Below are positions 32,400 through 41,861 of a DNA stretch of 64,000 bases, piece after piece; within the stretch, counting starts at the first letter, position 1; each line of letters begins with the position of its first letter. The notes below the pieces were generated by a model. That model was not told the origin of the DNA. It ran no database searches and was given only the letters and a program-made list of their open reading frames with translations. This DNA is from Apricaphanius iberus. Its lineage: Eukaryota; Chordata; Actinopteri; Cyprinodontiformes; Aphaniidae. The stretch covers positions 186,001 to 250,000 of the forward strand of contig JAPXFQ010001774.1 in the NCBI GenBank assembly GCA_028564705.1, written 5' to 3'. The position numbers and the translations under genes were made by a program.

Positions 32400-32830
32400 T
32401 TCAAAAACCAAAAATCATCATCTCAACTACACCCCCTCCCAACACAACCCATCAGCCATTCACACACACACACAAAAACAGCGGACTAAGTACAGATGAG
32501 CCAGGAAATGCCATCATGGGAGCCATCTGCATCGGCAGCAGCAGATCAGCAGCAACAGCCAAGGCACCGGCCCGGGGTGCCCAGAGGAGGGAGGGCTGTT
32601 ACCCCCACCTCCACCCAAGCACTACCTGGAGAGCACCCAGGCAGCTACAGCCGACCACCGCCCCCGATGCAGGGGGGCCCCAGAGAGGAAACACCGGGAG
32701 GAAATAAATAAAATATGTAAAATAAGTTAAAATATAAAGTGTATAAAATATGAAGTGTAAAACAATAAGTGTAAAACAAAAATTGATAAGATAGAATCAA
32801 GATAAATATGCAAAGCAGATTTAGCTTGAT
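32400..32830 (-). mobile_element. L2-like LINE 3' end, inverted copy, part 2
   Basis: This continues the L2-like 3' UTR cut by BEL. It carries the complement of the GC-rich block (GAGCCATCTGCATCGGCAGC, CAGCAGATCAGCAGCAACAG) and later ATAAATATGCAAAGCAGAT, the complement of the ATCTGCTTTGCAT phrase seen near 23786 and 48467. A plus-strand frame of about 70 codons here is a shadow of the GC-rich UTR. Confidence 0.7.
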
Positions 32831-33015
32831 TAAAAAAAACATCTCGTTGAGAGAAGTCAAGTATTATCTGTCAATGGACAAAACACCGATCTGCAAACAT
32901 AACTGGTAAGAGACTCTGATGGTTTATGTTCACTGTTCAAATAGCTTAATTCCAGTAGCCTATTTGGGCTAGCTATACGAGATAACTGCTAACAGCAGCT
33001 TTGGTTGCCACATAT

Positions 33016-34112
33016 ACCCATCCGTTCATCCATCTTCTTCCTCTTATCCGGGGTCAGGTCTCGGGGGCAGTAGCTTAAGCAGAGAGACCCAGACTTCCCT
33101 CTCCCTGGCCACTTGGGCCCGCTCCTCGGGAGGAACCCAGAGGCGCTCCCAGGCAAGCCAGGAGACATAGTCCCTCCAGCGCGTCCTGGGTCTTCCTCTG
33201 GGCCTCCTCCCAGTGGGACGTGCTCGGAACACCTCACCAGGGAGGCGTCCGGAAGGCAAACTGACCAGATGCCCGAGTCACCTCAACTGGCTCCTCTCGA
33301 TGTGGAGTAGAGGAGCAGCTCTACTCTGAGCCCCCTCCGGATGACCGAGCTCCTCACCCTATCTCTAAGGGAGAGCCCAGCCACTCTGCAGAGGAAACTC
33401 ATTTCAGCCGCCTGCATGCGTGATTCGTTCTTTCGGTCACCACCCAAAGCTCGTGACCATAGATGTGGGTAGGAACGTAGATCGACCGGTAAATGAGAGT
33501 TTTACCTTTCAGCTCATTTCTCTATTCCCAACATCAGAGCGGTACAGCGCCCGCATAATTGCAGATGCCTTACCAATCTGTCTATCGATCTCCCGCTCCA
33601 TTTTTCTCTCATTCGTGAACAAGACCCCCAGCGAAAGCTGTAGATCACGTTCTGATGAAGCCAACAGGACCACATTTGAGACATCCACCAAAACTGATCC
33701 CCTCAACACCTTGGCTGCCCCTAGAAATCCTGTCCATAAATGTTCTGAACAGGATCGGTGACAAAGGGCAACCTTGGCGGAGTCCAACCCTCTCTGGAAA
33801 CGAATCCGACTTTCTGCTGGCAATGCGAACCAAACTCTGACACCGGTCACACAGGGACCTAACAGGCCTTATTAAAGGGCCCGGTACCCCATACTCCCGG
33901 AGTACCCCCCACAGCATTCCCAGAGGGACACAGTCAAATGTCTTCTCCCAATCCACAAAACACATAGACAGGTTGGGCAAACTCCCACGCACCCTCCAGG
34001 ACCCTGCTGAGGGTGTAGAGCTGGTCCAGTGTTCCACGGCCAGGACGAAAACCGCATTGTTCCTCCTGAATCCGAGGTTCGACTATCCGTCAGACCCTGC
34101 GTAGAAGCACAT
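33016..34112 (-). pseudogene. Rex3/RTE-like LINE, 5'-truncated
   Basis: The minus strand shows, over several frames: EEQCGFRPGRGTLDQLY; MCFVDWEKTFDCVPLGMLWG (palm, with the first Asp); RVGLRQGCPLSPILF; LASSERDLQLSLG; KMEREIDRQIG; and the C-terminal GRRPRGRPRTRWRDYVSWLA followed by LLPPRPDPG. The 3' UTR is very short and ends in a GATG-type tail (reverse complement of CCATCCGTTCATCCATC). The short UTR and GATG tail suggest Rex3 of the RTE clade. At least three frameshifts occur, the polymerase FADD box is not in a clean frame, and the 5' half is missing. Confidence 0.75.
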
Positions 34113-34639
34113 CTTTATACCGCCACTGTTTTCTTTATCTTACAGATTCATTCTGGATTGTACATTGTATTTAAAATTATAGCTAGCAAATATTTACTTT
34201 ACCAATAGAATAGTAATGTAGTAATTTACTAATAATGTTTTTTTTTATTCATCTCTCTGTATGGAAAAAAGCTGGTGTCATGTAGCTCGGGGTGATAAGA
34301 CACTGTGTTTTTCAGTATCCATGTCCTGCTGATGTTGTGATTCCACTCACTCAGTCACAGCATCACTGACACCCTGTCACCTGATTGGTTGTTGTGGCAC
34401 GACTTAAAGCCAAAGTTGAAAATTTTCCAACTTGAGTGACAGACGCAATAAGCACGAATTCACAAAATACACCACATAAAAAACAGCGGGTATTTTAGGT
34501 CGCGCTTCAAATGCATCAGTTGCGCTTCTTGGTCGTGCGATGCGAATCTAGTTCTGATGTGTTGCGGGACCCCCAGTCGCACTTCATTGCGCTTGTCCAT
34601 TGACTTTACATATAAACCTGACTCTGGTCGCATTGGGTG
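34113..34639. other. No gene recognised
   Basis: AT-rich and low in repeats. No motif-bearing frame is seen. Confidence 0.5.
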
Positions 34640-35873
34640 TGTATGCATCGTTACAATATTTCTGCTGGACTAACACTGTTCAATCTTATTCCGGTTCCCA
34701 ATAAGTCCCCTGTCACAGGATTAAATGACTACAGACCAGTCGCCCTGACATCTGTGGTCATGAAATCCTTTGAGCGACTGGTGCTGACCCACCTGAAGGA
34801 CATCACGGATCCCCTGCTAGACCCCCTGCAGTTCGCCTATAGAGCAAACATGTCAGTGGATGATGCAGTCAACATGGCTCTCCACTACATCCTGCACCAC
34901 CTAGACTCTGCAGGTACCTACGCTCGGGTCCTGTTTGTGGACTTCAGCTCTGCCTTCAACACCATCGTTCCAGAGCTCCTCCACCAAAAACTGTCCTAGC
35001 TCACCGTGCCTCCCTCCACCTGCCAGTGGATTACCAGTTTCCTGACTGACAGGAGGCAGCAGGTGAAACTGGGTAACTTCATATCCAGCACCCGGTCCCT
35101 CAGCATCGGTGCCCCCCAGGGATGCGTTCTCTCCCCACTGCTTTTCTCCCTTTACACCACTGATTGCACGTCAAGAGACCCTTCTGTGAAACTCCTGAAG
35201 TTTGCAGATGAGACCACCGTCATTGGACTCATCTGTGACGGCAACGAGTCTGGATACAGAAGGGAGGTGGAACAGCTGGTCCTCTGGTGCAGTCAGAACC
35301 ACCTGGAGCTAAACCCGCTCAAATTGTGGAGATGACAGTGGACTTTAGGAAGAGACCCCCATCAACATCTCATCTAATAATCACCAACAGGCCAGTACCC
35401 ACAGTGGAGTCTTTCAGGTTCCTAGGATCCACCATCACACGGGACCTGAAGTGGACCTCCCAAATACACGCCATAAGGAAGAAGGCCCAGCAAAGGCTGT
35501 ACTTTCTGTGTCAGCTCAGAAAGTTCAACCTGCCTCAGGAACTGCTGACCATATTCTACACAGAAATAGTCCAGTCTGTCCTGACCTCATCCATCTCTCT
35601 CTGGTTCGGATCCGCCACCAGGCAAGACAGGGACAGACTGCAGAGAACAGTCAGGTCCTCAGAGAGGTAATGATCTTCCCTCTATTCAGGACCTATTCCG
35701 GGCCAGGGTCAGGAAGCGGGCCAGAAAAATCACCACTGACCCCTCACACCCTGGCCACAACCTGTTTAGGCTCCTCCCCTCAGGCCGGCGTTACAGATCT
35801 TTGTACGCCAAAACCATCCGACACAAAAACAGTTTCTTCCCCCAGGCTGTCGCTCTGATGAACTCTGAGTAGT
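34640..35873 (+). pseudogene. Rex1-like LINE reverse transcriptase, broken
   Basis: The reverse transcriptase shows [51 protein letters not shown] (first catalytic Asp), [27 protein letters not shown] (FADE where FADD is usual), [41 protein letters not shown] and a terminal YAKTIRHKNSFFPQAVALMN. Breaks are an in-frame TAG at 34997-34999, a 1-bp shift near 35320 and another near 35655. The FADD to FADE change would also harm catalysis. Upstream ORF1 and the endonuclease are missing. Its 3' UTR runs to 35964, where the Gypsy element interrupts it, and resumes at 44808. Confidence 0.85.
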
Positions 35874-35964
35874 CACAGAGTGTGAATCCATTCACATGAA
35901 CAATAAACTATAAGTCTGCACTGCTGTATATACTTACTGTACAATAACCCTGGTTTGGTGTATA
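35874..35964 (+). other. Rex1-like LINE 3' UTR, first part
   Basis: Non-coding sequence after the LINE stop codon, ending in TATA (35961-35964) directly before the Gypsy LTR. The same TATA follows the other LTR, so it is the apparent target duplication. Confidence 0.65.
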
Positions 35965-37059
35965 TGTAACCCAATCCGGGAGTAGTACACGTATTAGGTA
36001 AACTAGGTTCGAATAAAGCTCACACCACCGTAATAACCACAATGAAAGACACAGACCCACACGATAAGTTGCAGAGTAAACTTAGATTTAGTGAACACTT
36101 GTTGCAGTTAAAATTGTACAACAGTTATGAAAAACAGCTAGTATAGAAAATAAAACAAATAAAAATAAAATGGCGCCTTCAAAAGAATTAAAGAGTTTGA
36201 TAAGTACTGGTACTGTGTTGTGTCCAGTTCAATGTTCAGAGTTCTTAAAGTCACTCGAGTGCTTTCGATTGTTTGTGTATGTGTTCCAAGTAGTACCAGC
36301 ACAGTGTGACTGGTATAATCCTACCACAACAGATATGTCATCTGCAGCTCAGTGGTTTCTCATGTAGACTTGGTTCCCACACTGGGGCGGCTCGCCATCT
36401 ATAGGATTCCTCTAGGTTTTCAAGATTTTCTCCAACTCCAAATAAAAGACCTGACCTCGATTCACCTACAATCAAAAACTGATAGTGAAGTCACGCTGGG
36501 GTCTCTATCTCAGCGATGTCTCGCAGCGGTCGCGATGTTGTTACTGCGGGTCCCTATGGTAAGGTGCGGTTCGGCTCGGAACGGTGTCGGCATTAATGCC
36601 TCCGCTCGTTGTGGCGTGGCTTCTCGCTGTCAGCTCAGAGGAGGAAAAGAAGAGGTTATACGCGGCTGATCTCTTTTCCTAAGTGAACGTGACTTTAGTT
36701 ATCATGCTAACAATCTACGACGTGCTCTAATTAGGTGAAGTCTTATGCTGCCTTCAGGTGCAGTCAAGTCATTTAGACACTTTAAAAAATAAACAAATAA
36801 TCTCTTTTCACTTTACAAAATAAACAAATAATCTCTTTTCACTTTACAAAATAAACAAATAATCTCTTTTCACTTTACAAAATAAACATAATATCTTTTG
36901 AATGTTTTAACTTATTTACACGATGTATTCAGAGCATGAAATACACACATTTATCTTAATTTAACTCTCACTTCCAAATAATGTTCCAATATAGGAAGAA
37001 AACTGAGGGATTTCTTATTTCTTTCTAAGTAGTTACCATGGTTTTACACCTGGGTTACA
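35965..37059 (-). repeat. Gypsy 3' LTR (left copy)
   Basis: 1095 bp. Positions 35965-36366 are identical to the right LTR by eye, as are most bases after about 36735. Between them lies a block with many small indels and substitutions. It holds three full copies of a 31-bp tandem unit (36785-36890), against two in the other LTR. Confidence 0.92.
36785..36900. repeat. 31-bp tandem repeat inside the Gypsy LTR
   Basis: The unit ATAAACAAATAATCTCTTTT plus CACTTTACAAA occurs three times and then partly again. The right LTR (44560-44640) has two full copies plus the partial one. This accounts for 31 of the 44 bp of length difference between the LTRs. Confidence 0.9.
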
Positions 37060-37073
37060 CCCTCCCTTCCTTA
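37060..37073 (-). promoter_or_regulatory. Gypsy polypurine tract
   Basis: On the coding strand AAGGAAGGGAGGG abuts the 3' LTR exactly, the expected place and composition for the plus-strand primer left by RNase H. The pol stop codon lies at the same spot, so coding and priming signals touch. Confidence 0.85.
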
Positions 37074-40000
37074 TATGACATGAGTCCCTTCATGTACTTC
37101 TTTCAGAACATTATTCTCAAATGTATCAACAACGACTTGGTTAAAGCCATCAAACATGGTCTGGATGAATGAAATAAGGGGATTTCCAAGTGTAGGGTAA
37201 GTAAACTTCCCAGGTGGCATCCTTTGACGTTCAGACCGTCTCAAAATGTTTGTGCACGGCCCGCTTGCAACAGCGGTCATTTTTTCCTCTGAGACATTGT
37301 CATTATCTGCGGTTGGTTGGCTGATTTCATTTAAAGGTTCTTTCGGTCCTTGTTCCTCAGTCTCAACCTCAATGTCAGTTAGCTCTTGCGTGGAGCTGTT
37401 GGAAGTTTTTCTTTCACTTTCTGTTTGTTGAGGTCCAGTTATTTGGTTTTTAACTTCTGTGTGATTCTCATCATTTTTTTTCTCTGTGTTTTTTTTAGGT
37501 TCATGGACCACAGGTGAGTTTCCTATTTCCAACTCGCCATGTTCTCTTTCCACAGGTTCCACTTCAGGTAATTTGTCACTTTCAGGTAGGTTGTCAAGTC
37601 CGGTGGGTGTGTCACTATCAGCTAGTGTTTTCCATTGTACCCCAGGTATATTTGAAACTTGAGGAAGTTTTGTTTCAACAGTGATTTCTGATGGACGAAA
37701 CAACGGCATGTCTTCCTCATCATCTGATGGCAAGGGCTGCTCATCCATCTGACTGAGTGTCTGTCTTGTCCTGGGCTTTCTGAGACTTTTCGGCTTCACC
37801 GTTTCCTCTCCTGACTCAGAGAGAAAACCACAAGGCAATAAAAGATCACGGTGTAGTGTGCGTAAGGGACCGTCTTGACCTTCTGGGCAAACTGTGTAGA
37901 CAGGCAAGTCTCCAGCCCTCTTCTGCACAATATAGACTGTTCGCTCCCATCGATCAGCTAATTTGTGCTTGCTGCGAAGGCGGAGATTTCGCACAAGGAC
38001 TCTGTCCCCTGTTTCGAGTGTAGCCTCTCTCACTCTGGCATCAAAGCGTTGTTTGTTTTTGTCAGCTACTTTCTTTGAATTTACAGAAGCCAGCTGATAG
38101 CTCTCCTTGAGATGGGTTTTAAGGCTTTTAACATACTGTGAATGTGGAACAGGTGAACTGTCTTTGACTGGTAAGCCAAATGCGATGTCAATGGGCAATC
38201 TGGGCTGACGCCCAAACATAAGTTCGTAGGGTGAAAACCCTGTAACATCATTTCGTGTGCAATTGTACGCATGAGTGAGGGGTTTTACATGATCACGCCA
38301 TTTTGTCTTTTCCTTAGCCTGAAGAGTTCCCAGCATGCTCAACAGTGTACGGTTGAATCGTTCCACCGGATTTCCTCTAGGGTGATATGGAGTAGTTCTC
38401 ACTTTCCGAATGCCGGCCAGAGCACACAGCTCCTTTATGGTTTGCGACTCGAAGTCCCGCCCCTGATCACTGTGAAGGCGTTCTGGGAAACCATAGTGAC
38501 TGAGGAACTGCTCCCACAGGCATTTGGCGACTGTAATGGCTCTTTGATCTTTGGTAGGCACAGCAACAGCATATTTGGTGAAGTGGTCGGTTATAACTAG
38601 GATGTCCTTGGTGTTATAATTGTCGGGTTCCAACGACAAAAAGTCCATGCACACCAATTCCAAGGGTCTGCTAGTTTGAATATTGACTAAAGGTGCAGCT
38701 TTCTCTGGTTGACCCTTTCTCCTCACACATCTTTCACACTGTTTGATCTTTGTTTCAACATCAGATCCCATTCTCGGCCAATAAAACCTGGATCTGACCA
38801 GTTCAAGAGTGCGCTCAATTCCCATGTGCCCCATTTCATCATGGAGGCTGGTGAGTACAAAAGGCTTCAGAGCACTTGGTAAAACAACTTGAGAGACTGG
38901 CCTATTGTCACAATGCCGCCGCCTGTATAACAAGCCATCTTTCATTTCAAAGCGGCTCATCTCTCTGAACATCAGCCGACTTTCAGGAGATTCAAACTTG
39001 GAACTGTTAGATACAGATTCTCCCGCCTCAATCAGTTTGATGACTTTACTGATGAGAGGGTCAGCTCTTTGTAACCTGGCTAGGTCATCTTTACTGTATT
39101 TAAGATTTGTGGAGAGGCTGTCTTGAAATTCCTCCTCCTCAAACTCAGTAGGAATGGCTCTGGGATGAATCGCGAGAGACTCCACAAGGCAAAAACAAGA
39201 TGAGACTTCTCCCACATCTGCAATGGTGTGACTTTTACAGGCTGCTTTAACAGCTTCCACGGAGGAAAAATCCTTGCTCTCTGGGCTGAGATGGTAAGAA
39301 GTGAAGTTGTGGATTCTTTGCCTTTCCTCTTGAGAGTGACTATCATCAATGAGTTCGCCATGGGGCCTTCTTGACAAAGCATCGGCATCTTTGTTCTGTT
39401 TGCCTGCTCGGTAAGTAATGTTGAAAGTGAAAGTAGAAAGCTCGGCTAGCCAACGATAGCCGGCGGCGTCCAGCTTGGCAGTAGTAAGTACGTACCTCAA
39501 CGGGTTGTTATCTGTGACTACAGTAAAAGTGTTGCCATACAAGTAGTCATGAAATTTGTCAGTGATTGACCACTTGAGGGCTAGAAATTCCAACTTGTGT
39601 GCTGGATACCTGGCTTCACTGCGTGATAATCCTCTGCTAGCATAGGCGATAACACGAGTTTGTCCGTCTTGCATTTGATATAATGCTGCACCGAGCCCAG
39701 TAGTACTGGCATCTGTGTGAAGGAAATATGGCAGTTTAGTGTCAGCATATCCTAGCACTGGGGCAGATGTGAGCTTGTCAATAATTTTCTCAAACGCCTG
39801 CTGACATGCTGGGGTCCATCTCTCAGCAAATGGCTCTTTGGGGTGAAAGTATTTACTGTCTGTCTTGGTTTGTTTGTATCTGTTTTGGGTGGGGGGGTAA
39901 CCCACAGTAAGCGTGTTCAAGGGTTTTACAATTTTGGCATAATCCTGTATGAATCTCCGGTAGTACCCAGTAAAACCGAGAAAGGATTTGAGCTCCTTCA

Positions 40001-41861
40001 GAGTTTTAGGTATCGGCCAGGTCTTTAAGGCTTTGACCTTCTCAGGGTCAGTCTCTACGCCATTTTGAGATACAATGTGTCCCAAGTAGCGGACTGAGGT
40101 TTGAAAAAACTGACATTTTTCTGGTGACAGTTTGAGACCATTTTTTCTCAGTTTGTTCATGACATTTAACAAGCGAGCTTCATGCTCTTCCAAGGATTTT
40201 GAAAAGACGATGATGTCGTCAAGGAAAACTAGCACCTCACGGAGATGTATATCACCCATACACTTTTCCATCAAGCGCTGAAAGGTGGATGGTGCATTTG
40301 TTATCCCTTGTGGCATACGGTTCCATTCATAAAATCCAAAGGGGCAGACAAAAGCAGTCTTTTGCTTGTCGTCCTCCTCCATGTCGATTTGATAGTAACC
40401 GGATTTCAAATCCATCACCGAAAACCATTTAGCTCCTGCAAGTGCAGAAAATGATTCCTCCAGGTTAGGTAGTGCGTATGCATCCCTAATGGTCTGGAGG
40501 TTCAACTTCCTGTAATCCACACAGAGTCTCACGTCGCCATTTTTCTTCCTGACTACCACAATGGGTGATGAGAAAGGAGACTCGGATTCTCTTATGATTC
40601 CAGCTTCCAGCAAGTTTTGAAGATGTCGTCTCACTGCTTCATAGTCTTGTGGATGTATCGGCCGTGACCTTTGCTTAAAAGGCGTCTCATCCTTCAACTT
40701 TATGTGATGTTTCACCTTTGTGGCATGTCCAAAATCCAGTTCATGATGAGCAAATACATCAAGGTAGTCTTTCAACTTTTGTGTTATTCTTGCTCTCCAT
40801 GTCTCAGGAACTGGAGAGTCACCAAAATTGAACTTCAGCTCTGATCTTGCATCCGTCTTTTGCTGACTGGAAATGCAGGCTGTGTCCTGCAGCTTGTCAG
40901 AATGGAGGGATTCATCATTCAGGTAAGTACAATCTTTGTTGGAGTCTGTTTCATGCAAAATTTTGTGAACTACTGATAGCTCAGCAATGACACAGTGGGT
41001 TGGTAGTGTTATATCATGTTCCGTTTCATTTCTTAGCACTACAGGTACTGTATGTGAACTCTGTGTTGGTATTGTGATGAGGCAACGATCGGTGAAGATC
41101 CCACCAGGTAAGTTTGAATGGGATGGCTCTTCAAGCAGTGCCCAACGTTCGCTGCCTACACTCATGGTACTCACAAACCCTTGCAGGACAACCTTTTCAC
41201 CAGCTGGAATGATTTCCGGTGTACTACCTCGGAGTTGGACTAGGCCAAGTATACCACTGGAGTTTAGCTGGTGTCGATGTTGTAGGGTCTTCAATACTTG
41301 AACATAGCCACAGAGTGTAGTGGTCTTCAAGATGTCGCCATCACAATACTCCTCATATAGTGGATCAAGTGTGTTTGTTCCAATTAGCACCGGGATGCTG
41401 TTGTTTAAATGAGTGTCTGGTACAACTAAAGCTAACGTTTGCACCTCAGGTTCTGAAGCAATGAAATCCTTTGGGAACTTCATGCTTACTTCTACATAGC
41501 CAATATATGGTATGGGCAACCCATTTGCCCCTTCTACCCGAAGGATGTCACTTACAGGTTCAATTTTGCACTCAGCCAGGTATTTTTCATAAAATGACTG
41601 AGCTACAGTCGAGACCTGGGAGCCAGTGTCAATCAGACAGTTGCTTTCCTTTCCACCAACAGTAACATTGGCAGTGCATTTGCGTCCGACAAGCCCTTTT
41701 GGAATATTTCTTGGTTGTGCAACTAGCTGCTTTCCTAACATTGCTCTGATTTGAGTGGTTTGCTTTTGGCTGGGACATTCGTGTTTGTCGGTTCCTATTA
41801 GTCCCTCAACAGGAGCCGTTACTCGTTTAAAATACCATTTGAAGTGTTTTCCCGATCCCAA
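37071..41861 (-). CDS. Gypsy pol: protease, RT, RNase H, integrase
   Basis: A 1596-codon frame without interruption. The aspartic protease has the LIDTGSQVS active site at about 76-84. Reverse transcriptase (about 390-600) shows VRLCVDYRKLN, FSVMDLKSGYYQI and VLVFLDDIIVFS with the catalytic Asp pair near 548. RNase H (about 710-835) shows LHTDAS, KLEFLALKW and VVTDNNPL, then the DADALSRRP end. Integrase (about 1005-1250) has an H-H-C-C zinc region (HDEMGHMGIERT and CERCVRRKG), then D in MDFLS, D in HSDQGRDFE and E in NPVERFNRTL. A GPF/Y-like segment is followed by an acidic, low-complexity tail (about 1340-1596). Gag is in another frame and overlaps. Pol is offset -1 from gag, so frameshifting near GGAAAAC (plus-strand 41846-41852) is a reasonable guess. 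The first Met may not be used. Confidence 0.95.
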   Translation of the reverse strand: MGSGKHFKWYFKRVTAPVEGLIGTDKHECPSQKQTTQIRAMLGKQLVAQPRNIPKGLVGRKCTANVTVGGKESNCLIDTGSQVSTVAQSFYEKYLAECKIEPVSDILRVEGANGLPIPYIGYVEVSMKFPKDFIASEPEVQTLALVVPDTHLNNSIPVLIGTNTLDPLYEEYCDGDILKTTTLCGYVQVLKTLQHRHQLNSSGILGLVQLRGSTPEIIPAGEKVVLQGFVSTMSVGSERWALLEEPSHSNLPGGIFTDRCLITIPTQSSHTVPVVLRNETEHDITLPTHCVIAELSVVHKILHETDSNKDCTYLNDESLHSDKLQDTACISSQQKTDARSELKFNFGDSPVPETWRARITQKLKDYLDVFAHHELDFGHATKVKHHIKLKDETPFKQRSRPIHPQDYEAVRRHLQNLLEAGIIRESESPFSSPIVVVRKKNGDVRLCVDYRKLNLQTIRDAYALPNLEESFSALAGAKWFSVMDLKSGYYQIDMEEDDKQKTAFVCPFGFYEWNRMPQGITNAPSTFQRLMEKCMGDIHLREVLVFLDDIIVFSKSLEEHEARLLNVMNKLRKNGLKLSPEKCQFFQTSVRYLGHIVSQNGVETDPEKVKALKTWPIPKTLKELKSFLGFTGYYRRFIQDYAKIVKPLNTLTVGYPPTQNRYKQTKTDSKYFHPKEPFAERWTPACQQAFEKIIDKLTSAPVLGYADTKLPYFLHTDASTTGLGAALYQMQDGQTRVIAYASRGLSRSEARYPAHKLEFLALKWSITDKFHDYLYGNTFTVVTDNNPLRYVLTTAKLDAAGYRWLAELSTFTFNITYRAGKQNKDADALSRRPHGELIDDSHSQEERQRIHNFTSYHLSPESKDFSSVEAVKAACKSHTIADVGEVSSCFCLVESLAIHPRAIPTEFEEEEFQDSLSTNLKYSKDDLARLQRADPLISKVIKLIEAGESVSNSSKFESPESRLMFREMSRFEMKDGLLYRRRHCDNRPVSQVVLPSALKPFVLTSLHDEMGHMGIERTLELVRSRFYWPRMGSDVETKIKQCERCVRRKGQPEKAAPLVNIQTSRPLELVCMDFLSLEPDNYNTKDILVITDHFTKYAVAVPTKDQRAITVAKCLWEQFLSHYGFPERLHSDQGRDFESQTIKELCALAGIRKVRTTPYHPRGNPVERFNRTLLSMLGTLQAKEKTKWRDHVKPLTHAYNCTRNDVTGFSPYELMFGRQPRLPIDIAFGLPVKDSSPVPHSQYVKSLKTHLKESYQLASVNSKKVADKNKQRFDARVREATLETGDRVLVRNLRLRSKHKLADRWERTVYIVQKRAGDLPVYTVCPEGQDGPLRTLHRDLLLPCGFLSESGEETVKPKSLRKPRTRQTLSQMDEQPLPSDDEEDMPLFRPSEITVETKLPQVSNIPGVQWKTLADSDTPTGLDNLPESDKLPEVEPVEREHGELEIGNSPVVHEPKKNTEKKNDENHTEVKNQITGPQQTESERKTSNSSTQELTDIEVETEEQGPKEPLNEISQPTADNDNVSEEKMTAVASGPCTNILRRSERQRMPPGKFTYPTLGNPLISFIQTMFDGFNQVVVDTFENNVLKEVHEGTHVI

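Noticed and set aside
32496..32711. Pro/Gln-rich plus-strand frames
   Set aside because: They are shadows of the GC-rich 3' UTR of an inverted L2-like LINE copy.
36170..36367. 65-codon frame (MAPSKELKS...) found identically in both Gypsy LTRs
   Set aside because: It is antisense to the element and lies in both LTRs; open by chance and duplicated with the LTR. Identity between copies reflects recent LTR duplication, not coding constraint.
38271..41301. Plus-strand frames of about 100 codons opposite Gypsy pol
   Set aside because: Antisense shadows of the long pol frame.
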